DNA of 64,000 bases from Aphanomyces cochlioides (lineage: Eukaryota; Oomycota; Saprolegniomycetes; Saprolegniales; Verrucalvaceae): contig JAHQRK010000001.1 in the NCBI GenBank assembly GCA_019828595.1, forward strand, positions 4,982,974-5,046,973, read 5' to 3'. Below, piece after piece: positions 55,417 to 64,000 of this stretch; within the stretch, counting starts at the first letter, position 1; each line of letters begins with the position of its first letter. The notes beneath the pieces were generated by a model. That model worked only from the letters and a program-made list of their open reading frames with translations. It made no database searches and was not told the DNA's origin. The position numbers were made by a program, and so were the translations under genes.

Positions 55417-58400
55417 TTAAATGAGTTGTATTAACCTTATTTTTGAGCAAAGGCCCTAATGACTTACTAATTTGCCTCGTACTGTATAAATAGAACTTGG
55501 AAAACAGAATATGGCAAAGTGGTCATTGAACAGGAGATGAAGTGGTGAGCCGTCAGCTCACTCATGAAACGACGCTGTCAGGAATGGCGTGTTGACGTAA
55601 CCAGGGGTCCGAAGATAGATGCTTGAGCACATTGAATACCTTGGTGTATCCCTTCTTGAGAGGGAGATCAACCAGGAGCTGTTGTAGATGTAGCTTGATC
55701 AAAGAGGCAGCATGAATGGCAACTTCCATCGGACTCTTCGCTGTGAGGTCGGGTCGAAAGGTGCGATCGGCACGTTGGAGCCATATTTGATAATACACGC
55801 AGGCTCGGACAATCGGCCAGATCTTCAGATAGCCACGGATGTAGTATCCATCGGACGGCTTGGGCGTCTCGTAGAACATTTCCAGACACGTGGACGGAAA
55901 GGAACACTCGAGCAGTCGCTGGATTGTCTTGAAGAAATACCAAACAGATTGACCATATCCACAAGAGAACAGGAAATGCTCGTACGTCTCATTGACACGA
56001 CAGAAGACACACGTCGGCTTGGGGTCTTGGTACTGAAACAGATATTGCATGGCGTTGGCGCGGAGAAGGGTCTTGAAAATGAACTCTCCATATCGAGGGA
56101 GGATGTGGTCGGGTTGGAGGAAGGCGGCAAGTTGGGTAAGGCGCTTGGGGTCTTCGTAAAAGTTGGATGGCAGGTTGAGATGCTTGGTAGGAAGAATGGA
56201 CGAGCTGACAGCTGGAGAAGCTCTGATCTTAGCCGATTTCGAAGTCGCAAACGCCAACAAGATCGGACTCGAGTCAGGGTGAATCATCCAGTGCCATTCC
56301 ATCCATTCAGAGCTTGGCGTCGGCAAGTGGAACACGGGAGCATCCTCTTCAGAAACAATCTCAAACAATCGTGATAACTTAGTCACCAAGATTGAGATCC
56401 ATTGTTTCGTTGGAGGGACAAAATTGGCTTGGCGGCAGGCACGGTTGATTTTGTCGAACAAGATCGAAGCTGGCCAAACTCGCTGACACGGAGTCAACAA
56501 ATGCGACAACTTCGTGATGTGAAGCGAAGCCAATACATTGGCTTGGTCTTGCGTCGATGTAGAGCACTGATCGTATAGGTCTTCGAGTCCAGGCAGATAC
56601 GAGTTGTGCCAAAGGGGAACATCCAAAGATGAGATGTGATTTGGACAGCCGTACGGAGTCCAGCGGGATTCAAACCAGCTACTCAATAAGGCTTTCCACA
56701 TTGGAGTGATATTGGGATTCTTGTACAGTTGTCTGATGAATGCAGAAGAGCCATTTGCCAAGAGGAGATCTCGGGGGGAACCCCATGGATGAAAAGCCTT
56801 CTCGAGGAGAGTATAGCCCGGCGTAATCCAGGCGGACATGGCAGACTTGCGGGGTGGGGTGGTGATGGCTTGAATGCATCTGATCATGACAGAGCGGTTG
56901 TGTTGTTGCCATAAAGCAAGTGCATGGTGCAGGCCTAAGCCACCGGACTTCTTCGGCATGAATATGATCTCCTTTTTGATCAAACGGAGGCCATGGACAG
57001 AGGAGGATGGGTTGATTTCTTCACCATGCATAAATTGAAGCATGGCCTTGTCGATCTTTTTGGCCAGGTCTTTGTCGGCAGGGACAAAAGCCAGTTGGTA
57101 CCATAACACAGGCAGACATATGCTGTGCAGGATAGTGACTTTTCCGGCCATGGTTCGAGCCTTGTAGAGCCACAAAGACAAGCGAGCCACAAACTTCTCA
57201 AACACGTAATTGAAACGTGCCAATGGAGAAGATTGGGCGCAACCAAGATACCAAGAGCCTTCACGGGACTGTCGGAAGTAACTTGTAGTGAGGCAAGGTT
57301 CCCATTCAACTGGCTGTAGGTCAGAATTTGGGTCTTGTCTACGTTGAGTCGGAAACCAGACTTGTCGCAAAAGGTTTGAACCAATGCAAGCTGCCGGTGG
57401 AGGCACGTCTCATTTGCCGCATAGAGTTGCGAGTCGTCGGCAAAGTAACTCCCAGTGTGGTAGCGATCCCCACACTTGATGCCATAGTTGGAGTGTTGCC
57501 GTAGGAGTTGGCACATCGGTTCCAAAGCGATCACAAACAGAAGTGGCGACAGTGGATCACCTTGCAACACACCGCGTGAGATGTGAACTGGCTTGGACAA
57601 GAAGCCGTTCACCAAGATGCGAGACTTGCGGCCCGAGTACAGTACGCGAACCATGTCAACAAAGGTTTCGGGAAAGCCATAGTGACGGAGGACGCGGAGC
57701 AAGTACGCGTGGTCCACGCGATCAAAAGCTTTCTCAAAGTCAAGCAGTGCCACCATCGAGGACGGACTGTGTAGTTTGATGTGGTGCAGCATGTCATCCA
57801 GTCGTGCAATATTGGTTTGGATATTGCTTCGACGGATAAAGCCTTGCTGGTCCGGGTGGATGATGTGTCGAATGTGGCGCTGGAGTCGATAAGCCAGAAT
57901 ACTCGTCAGGATTTTCACATCCGTGTTGAGTAGGCTAATGGGCCGATAGTTCTTGGCTTGTGACTTGGGGCCTTTCTTGTGCAGCAACACCAGCGTACTG
58001 ACAAGTTGCATGGGAGTCAAGCGAGGGTGAGAATGGAGCTGGTGTGTGAATAGCAGCTCCAATACCAACGACCACTTGTGAGGTGCAAGTTTGAGGACTT
58101 CGAATGGCAGAGCGTTGGGACCTGGCGCTGAGTTCGAACTGCTGTGTCGAATAGCATGATAGAACTCGTTGGCGCGCAAGGGAGCCGACAGCTCTTTCTG
58201 GGCTTGCTCTGGCAGTTGCTTGTGTCGAGTCAATGGGGTCAGAAATGACGACACTTCGTCTCCAGATCGCTGCACCTCGGGAGCTGCAAACAAGTCCTTG
58301 TAGTAGTCGACCAGGACGTCAGACATGCCTTGTTGATTGGAGACAACATTTCCATTGACATCCACCAACTCTTTGAAGACTGTCTTCTTCAAGGGGGTAG

Positions 58401-58490
58401 GGACAGGGGACATGAAGTGGAACTTGGAAAACTGCTTGTCTCGATCTTGCAGCTCGTGAATTTGCTTTTGAAGGTCTCGCACTCGATCCA
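55417..58490 (-). mobile_element. LINE copy N: 5'-truncated, minus strand (c4257 to 3' end)
   Basis: Inserted in reverse orientation into ORF1 of copy M with a clear 17-bp duplication. It starts with the reverse-complemented 3' end TTAAATGAGTTG at 55417 and ends at 58490 in ORF2. In its own orientation the target is again CATTTAA followed by CC. This is the best example of an ordinary 5'-truncated target-primed insertion in the window. Confidence 0.95.
55562..58490 (-). pseudogene. ORF2 of copy N, truncated, deleted and frameshifted
   Basis: Codons from about 360 to the stop (55562-55564). A 48-nt in-frame deletion near 58429 removes 16 residues between DKQF and SKFHFMSP, upstream of the reverse transcriptase. 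One A is lost near 57229, just after the catalytic FADD region, shifting the frame. The lost endonuclease and the frameshift make it non-functional. Confidence 0.92.
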
Positions 58491-58507
58491 GCTGGACCTT
58501 CAATTGG
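58491..58507. repeat. Target-site duplication, right copy (N in M)
   Basis: GCTGGACCTTCAATTGG, 17 bp; partner at 55400-55416. Confidence 0.94.
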
Positions 58508-59320
58508 TAACGGGCTACCGGTCTGGACCAGCTCCAAAACGTACTTTGCCTTCGTCCCCACGTTTGGATCCCCTGCCGACATCCAACCGTTTTCATATCC
58601 TCGAAGAAGACGACGTGGAACTCTCGTTTGAAGACTTTGCAGTGCCTCGAATTGTATTGGAAGATTCAAGTGCGCCACGCCCGAAAAAGACCAAAGGCAA
58701 AGCGAAGAAACAACGACTTAACAAGTCTGCTGCAGCCCACCTCGAATTGGCGAAGAAGATCATTCGAGACAAGAAAGTCGAAGGCAGTATCACCGAATGT
58801 CAACGCATTTTGCGAGATGATCCTCAGCTCGTTGCACATGCTATGTACGCACAAGATGAAGACCTCAGTTTGTTTCAGTCACTTGTTGCAACCAAGACTA
58901 TTGAGCACAAGATGGCTTTGTTAAAAGCTCAAGGCAAGCCTCACAACTACAAACATCACGTCAACTTCATGGCTCAATACAAGATTCACCCGTCAGAAAT
59001 CTTGGAAGAATTGACCACGGACATACCAGAGATCAAGCGCATCCTCTTTGCACTTGCTACGATTGACTTATTCCTCTCAAATCGGGCCCCAGACCTCTAC
59101 ACAAACTCGGAGGCACTGACTGTTCTATTGAACCAAGAAGCAACAAGATTGCCTGACACCAACTGCTTGACGGACTGGTCGCTGTTTGCTTTGATCGAAA
59201 ACTTCAGCGACAATCTCGAGAAGTTCACTTTGCCGGCTCCCGTCTTGTCGGCCATCTCGATGCTCAAAAGCATCACCAACAATTACCACATCGACGAGCT
59301 CTGCAGCAAAGCTCACCACT

Positions 59321-59334
59321 CCATGAACGCCGAC
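59321..59334. repeat. Target site CCATGAACGCCGAC on the left of copy O
   Basis: 14 bp before the 5' end of copy O, identical to 29144-29157 on the right of copy E. The true partner should follow the 3' end of O outside the window. Confidence 0.75.
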
Positions 59335-59737
59335 AACTTCCGAATTTGCCTCGTACCCCTCAAGTCAAGAAGTTATCAAGTGCCGCCGCGCTCAAAATGT
59401 CCAACGCCAACAGCTGTTCCGAGCTCCGTGAGACCAACACTCACGGAGTCACCATCATTCCAGGTATTGTATCACCTCACCCACTTTCGTCGTCCAATCA
59501 GGATGGCGGAAGTGGTGTGAGTAATGTCTCTACACCTAACCCTAGGGCCGAAGTGGAGGTCGAGTTCGACCCCAACAGCGTCTCTGGAGACCAATCTGCG
59601 TCTCGCTCCACCAGCGCTTCACCTGGTGCTCCACTCGCCGGAGTTCCAGGAGGGGTCAACCTCAGTGGGTCAGTGGTTGACCCCCAGACCACTGTCGTTA
59701 ACTTGTCTAGCGAAGCCCTCACTCAGGAGGGCGAACC
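59335..59737 (+). mobile_element. LINE copy O, first part (c1 to c402)
   Basis: Begins with the standard 5' end preceded by one extra A, inserted in copy M. It is cut by copy P at 59737 after TCAGGAGGGCGAACC and resumes at 60875. The G-run is interrupted here (GGAGGGG, 59649-59655). Confidence 0.92.
59723..59737. repeat. Target-site duplication, left copy (P in O)
   Basis: TCAGGAGGGCGAACC, 15 bp; partner at 60875-60889. Confidence 0.93.
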
Positions 59738-60728
59738 GCAAGACCAAGCCAATGTATTGGCTTCGCTTCACATCACGAAGTTGTCGCATTTGTTGACTCC
59801 GTGTCAGCGAGTTTGGCCAGCTTCGATCTTGTTTGACAAAATCAACCGTGCCTGCCGCCAAGCCAATTTTGTCCCTCCAACGAAACAATGGATCTCAATC
59901 TTGGTGACCAAGTTATCACGATTGTTTGAGATTGTTTCTGAAGAGGATGCTCCCGTGTTCCACTTGCCGACGCCAAGCTCTGAATGGATGGAATGGCACT
60001 GGATGATTCACCCTGACTCGAGTCCGATCTTGTTGGCGTTTGCGACTTCGAAATCGGCTAAGATCAGAGCTTCTCCAGCTGTCAGCTCGTCCATTCTTCC
60101 TACCAAGCATCTCAACCTGCCATCCAACTTTTACGAAGACCCCAAGCGCCTTACCCAACTTGCCGCCTTCCTCCAACCCGACCACATTCTCCCTCGATAT
60201 GGAGAGTTCATTTTCAAGACCCTTCTCCGCGCCAACGCCATGCAATATCTGTTTCAGTACCAAGACCCCAAGCCGACGTGTGTCTTCTGTCGTGTCAATG
60301 AGACGTACGAGCATTTCCTGTTCTCTTGTGGATATGGTCAATCTGTTTGGTATTTCTTCAAGGCGATCCAGCGACTGCTCGAGTGTTCCTTTCCGTCCAC
60401 GTGTCTGGAAATGTTCTACGAGACGCCCAAGCCGTCCGATGGATACTACATCCGTGGCTATCTGAAGATCTGGCCGATTGTCCGAGCCTGCGTGTATTAT
60501 CAAATATGGCTCCAACGTGCCGATCGCACCTTTCGACCCGACCTCACAGCGAAGAGTCCGATGGAAGTTGCCATTCATGCTGCCTCTTTGATCAAGCTAC
60601 ATCTACAACAGCTCCTGGTTGATCTCCCTCTCAAGAAGGGATACACCAAGGTATTCAATGTGCTCAAGCATCTATCTTCGGACCCCTGGTTACGTCAACA
60701 CGCCATTCCTGACAGCGTCGTTTCATGA
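59738..60728 (+). pseudogene. ORF2 of copy P, C-terminal fragment
   Basis: Codons about 1022-1351, open to the stop and containing the C-X2-C-X7-H-X4-C zinc motif. Endonuclease and reverse transcriptase are absent. It is fused in frame with the start of ORF1 of copy O, giving an accidental 460-codon reading frame from 59346 (443 codons from the ATG at 59397) that joins the ORF1 N-terminus to the ORF2 zinc region. Confidence 0.9.
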
Positions 60729-60874
60729 GTGAGCTAACGGCTCACTCACTTCATCTCCTGTTCAATGACCACTTTGCCATATTCTGTTTTCCAAGTTCTA
60801 TTTATACAGTACGAGGCAAATTAGTAAGTCATTAGGGCTTTTGCTCAAAAATAAGGTTAATACAACTCATTTAA
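59738..60874 (+). mobile_element. LINE copy P: 1.1-kb 5'-truncated (c6244 to 3' end)
   Basis: Last third of ORF2 plus the 3' UTR, inserted in ORF1 of copy O with a 15-bp duplication. It is the only 3' junction whose target starts with TC instead of CC. The 3' UTR has the 8-bp stem variant and GGGCTTTTGCTC, also seen at the end of copy K, its probable close relative. Confidence 0.94.
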
Positions 60875-60889
60875 TCAGGAGGGCGAACC
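60875..60889. repeat. Target-site duplication, right copy (P in O)
   Basis: TCAGGAGGGCGAACC, 15 bp, directly after the 3' end of P; partner at 59723-59737. Confidence 0.93.
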
Positions 60890-63666
60890 ACTGGGGCCTT
60901 GTGCCTGTGGTGGCTGCTTCCCTGGACTCCAATTGGAGTCGATCCCCAGTGAAGGCGGCGCGAGAAAACGGGGTCCATGCCAGCCCTAGAGGCTACGAGG
61001 GCCCCCCCTATGGGCACACCCTGCGGTTCTGTCTCTTCCCCCAGGGGCCTCTTCGGAGGGGCGGGGGCGGTATCCCGATTTGGGTTCTCGCCGGAGCAAT
61101 GGTGTACCCCAGTCACCGTGCTGCGGGGATGGCATGGATTCCCCTTCTACCCCTGTCACTGGGGGTCTGGCCCCGGCCTTTCTCGTGACCAATGGGACTG
61201 AGCCAGCAGCCACCAACCGCGTCGCCCCCTGTGCTGAGCCTCCTAGAACGGGAGAGGAAGAAGAAAAATCTCAAGAGGACGTGGATATGGTCTCTGGAGA
61301 CGCCGAGGGGAAGGATTCTACTGAAACCGAGGCCTTAACCGACGAGGAAATACTCAAATTCACTCGGAGGTGGATGGGTCAGGCGACATTAACGGCCAAG
61401 CGAAGCCGTGTGATACTCCTGGAGAAGTTATTCAAGAGGAACAATCGACAAACAATGACAATGACCAGTCAAATCAAGACATTGTCGACAAATCCGTTGC
61501 TCAAGGAAATGGCGCTGTTGATCCTCCTACCGCGGCAGACAAAATACAAGGCGATCAAGAGCAACAAAACGCTGAAAAGGCCAATCCATGGACGCAAAAG
61601 ACTCCCGGCAAGGATTCAGCTTCGTCCAAGAAAGATGCCAAGCAAGGCAATGCCCCCAAAGGCGCGAAACACCGCAACACTGGTGCTCATGCTGTTGCCG
61701 ATGACGATATTGCGCGATGCGAGGCCATGGCGGACGCATTCTACAAAGACTCTGGTGACATGGACGCCTTCATTGAAAACATTTTGCTCACTCCCCAGTC
61801 CCAAGTGTACGAGCTCACAGTCAAGTTGGGCGAAGGCTACAAGGACTGGTCCGAAAAAGTCATCTGCGATCAATTTGTCAAGGAAAATCCTGGTTCGTTA
61901 TGGGGCTCCAAATTTCCGAACATTTTGATCCACAAGAAGAACCCACAGACCATTGTGATCTCAAGTTACAACTTGTCTACGTGCGTGGAAATGGGAGGCA
62001 CAACGTTTCGACTTGGTGGCAAAGACTTCCTGGTTCCCAAGTACTCGCGTTATGGCAACAACTACTACGTTACGTTCAACAAGGTCAGTCACCCTTCGAT
62101 GGCCAAGGCGATTGTCAAGAAAATGGCTGCATTGACCAAGTCAGTGATAGCAGCATTCAACCCTACTGCTGGTCAGAACATCAAGTCGCCGCATTTGAGA
62201 GTCATTTTCAAGTCGCCTGCGCCTCCTGCAGTGTTGGTGCCAAAATCCGGCGACGCACTACGCGAAATCACCATTACGGATCCGTCGGGTCAGCCTTTTG
62301 TCGTCGTGTTTCAGCACAAGATCGCTGCTCTGAACAAGACATTGCCTCCGTCGATTGTTTCACGACGTGCAGAGGCCAAGGCTGAAAAAGCGAAGGCAAA
62401 AGCGGCCAAGGCAGCGGCAAAATCTCCTCCGTCAGGAGAAAAAGAACCTGAACCTGATGGAGACGATCATGATCAAGACCCTGGAACAAATGCGGAAGGC
62501 GAGGCCGACTCAACTGAGGCATCTGGAGATCGTCAAGATGAACAACCACAGCCAACAGCTCCTTCTCATGGCTCTGATGTCGATATGTCTGGTGACAGCG
62601 ATCCCCCTAACAACAATGGACAAGACAAACAACAAGAAGATGTGGAAATGTCTACCAACGAATCGCCCGCTCTTGCTCCACCAAGTGAGCAGCCCAAGAA
62701 CTCGCTGGACCTTCAATTGGTAACGGGCTACCGGTCTGGACCAGCTCCAAAACGTACTTTGCCTTCGTCCCCACGTTTGGATCCCCTGCCGACATCCAAC
62801 CGTTTTCATATCCTCGAAGAAGACGACGTGGAACTCTCGTTTGAAGACTTTGCAGTGCCTCGAATTGTATTGGAAGATTCAAGTGCGCCACGCCCGAAAA
62901 AGACCAAAGGCAAAGCGAAGAAACAACGACTTAACAAGTCTGCTGCAGCCCACCTCGAATTGGCGAAGAAGATCATTCGAGACAAGAAAGTCGAAGGCAG
63001 TATCACCGAATGTCAACGCATTTTGCGAGATGATCCTCAGCTCGTTGCACATGCTATGTACGCACAAGATGAAGACCTCAGTTTGTTTCAGTCACTTGTT
63101 GCAACCAAGACTATTGAGCGCAAGATGGCTTTGTTAAAAGCTCAAGGCAAACCTCACAACTACAAACATCACGTCAACTTCATGGCTCAATACAAAGATT
63201 CACCCGTCAGAAATCTTGGAAGAATTGACCACGGACATACCAGAGATCAAGCGCATCCTCTTTGCACTTGCTACGATTGACTTATTCCTCTCAAATCGGG
63301 CCCCAGACCTCTACACAAACTTGGAGGCACTGACTGTTCTGGATTGAACCAAGAAGCAACAAGATTGCCTGACACCAACTGCTTGACGAGCTGGTCGCTG
63401 TTTGCTTTGATCGAAAACTTCAGCGACAATCTCAGAAGTTCACTTTGCCGGCTCCCGTCTTGTCGGCCATCTCGATGCTCAAAAGCATCACCAACAATTA
63501 CCACATCGACGAGCTCTGCAGCAAAGTCACCGCTCCATGAACACCGACGAAAATAATTGCCTCGGATTTGGAGGACAATGAGGCTCTAGCTTCTGTCCCT
63601 GCATCAATCCATTTCAACCTTCCCCTCTGACCCCCTCCATTCTCATTCATTTCATCTGTACTGGTG

Positions 63667-64000
63667 ATAGCCGACAACAACTTTCTCCGATGTCCCAACT
63701 GAACTCGTGGACTGGGACCCACAAATCATTCCCTCAACACCAATGGCTTCTCCAACAGTCATCGGTACATCCTCGACAAACTATCAAGTGTTCACGACGT
63801 TTCCCTTTATCCAAGAAACCCGTTTCCGCACGCCAAGTCTCCACGACCGTGTTGCGTTGCATTGGCAACGCATCACAAACCACGAAGGCTCTTTGTTCTT
63901 TGAAGAGCCTATTTACCCTGAAGTATCCACGTCGCCAGCCACTGGAGGTCTGGCTACGTTGATACATCCTCACTCTCCTTTGAAGAACGCCACTCAAGTT
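63667..64000 (+). pseudogene. ORF2 of copy O, start region, decayed
   Basis: Aligned to the first 110 or so codons of ORF2. The start codon is changed to ATA (63667-63669) and there are several small indels near the start (for example a base lost near 63728 and one gained near 63806), so the endonuclease frame is broken. The end of the window cuts it. Confidence 0.85.

Larger units (their letters stand above)
54489..59334 (+). pseudogene. ORF1 of copy M, fragment interrupted by copy N
   Basis: Codons about 416-1000 of ORF1, in two pieces (54489-55416 and 58491-59334), both open in the ORF1 frame. The N-terminal 415 codons are missing on the left and the last dozen codons are cut off by copy O on the right. 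The basic segment PKKTKGKAKKQR is in the second piece. TIEHKMALL replaces TIERKMALL. Confidence 0.9.
58491..59334 (+). mobile_element. LINE copy M, second part (c2218 to c3061)
   Basis: Continues ORF1 of copy M after copy N and ends with CCATGAACGCCGAC, where the 5' end of copy O begins. The expected right half (c3048 onward) would lie beyond copy O, outside the window. Confidence 0.92.
59397..63590 (+). pseudogene. ORF1 of copy O, interrupted and decayed
   Basis: ATG 59397-59399. The frame is open to copy P, then 60875 onward carries many lesions: two bases gained near 60960, two lost near 61034-61040, one lost near 61347, one gained near 63195, two gained near 63340, and several more in the last 150 bases, where the stop region is scrambled. 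A long open stretch (61370-63190) covers the middle and C-terminal part. It is clearly the most damaged copy in the window. Confidence 0.85.
60875..64000 (+). mobile_element. LINE copy O, second part (c388 onward, continues right of window)
   Basis: Resumes with the right duplication (60875-60889) and runs through ORF1 and the spacer into ORF2 at the window edge. Small indels and substitutions are scattered throughout and become dense from about 63190 to 63840, unlike any other copy. Confidence 0.9.

Noticed and set aside
1..64000. Tandem satellite, CRISPR array, tRNA or rRNA genes
   Set aside because: Repeats are dispersed, long and explained by transposon copies with variable 5' starts. 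No short regularly spaced repeats or RNA gene signatures were seen.

Overview
The whole 64 kb is built from one family of non-LTR retrotransposon (LINE) inserted again and again into copies of itself. I found no host gene, RNA gene, CRISPR array or unrelated DNA. The family is eukaryotic: a two-ORF element with an apurinic-type (APE) endonuclease, a LINE reverse transcriptase and a C-terminal C-C-H-C zinc motif in ORF2. Intronless ORFs, an FADD catalytic box and an oomycete-like initiator motif just before ORF2 hint at an oomycete or other protist. That assignment is inference only.

Consensus element, numbered c1-c7379 from the intact copy at 3003-10381: 5' leader c1-c61; ORF1 c62-c3100 (1012 aa, family not recognised); spacer of 78 nt; ORF2 c3179-c7234 (1351 aa); 3' UTR of about 145 nt with a stem-loop directly after the stop codon and a fixed 3' end in CATTTAA, with no poly(A) tail. 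A 14-nt stretch of the 5' leader is exactly complementary to a 14-nt stretch of the 3' UTR.

Layout (letters name copies, c-coordinates in parentheses). A minus, 1-3002 (c6090-c3089) and 16158-19259 (c3102-c1), split by B+C. B plus, 3003-10381, full length and intact. C plus, 10382-16157 (c1607-end). D plus, 19261-21762 (c3450-c5956). E plus, 21763-29143, full length, ORF1 frameshifted. F plus, 29144-30139 and 30344-33697 (c3048-end), split by the 204-bp copy G (30140-30343). H minus, 33698-35113 (c1417-c1). I plus, 35116-38826 (c3670-end). J plus, 38827-40318 and 47673-50430 (c3146-end), split by K (40319-47672, c26-end). L plus, 50431-54488 (c3322-end). M plus, 54489-55416 and 58491-59334 (c1307-c3061), split by N (minus, 55417-58490). 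O plus, 59335-59737 and 60875-64000 (from c1), split by P (59738-60874).

Five insertions are proved by matching target-site duplications of 14-17 bp (B+C in A, G in F, K in J, N in M, P in O). Ten of eleven 3' junctions fall on a CC dinucleotide of the target, so the primer strand ends in GG. The 3' ends of successive outer elements line up as a series of apparently 5'-truncated fragments, as expected for Russian-doll nesting, but several left halves are missing. One target site (CCATGAACGCCGAC) appears in reversed order 30 kb apart, which points to a tandem duplication, recombination between copies, a re-used target or an assembly collapse. Only B keeps both ORFs open in a full-length element; E and K keep ORF2 open, and A keeps a complete ORF1. 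The self-nested cluster resembles in style the Zepp LINE clusters of Chlorella and Coccomyxa, so a centromeric or subtelomeric setting is possible but not shown here.
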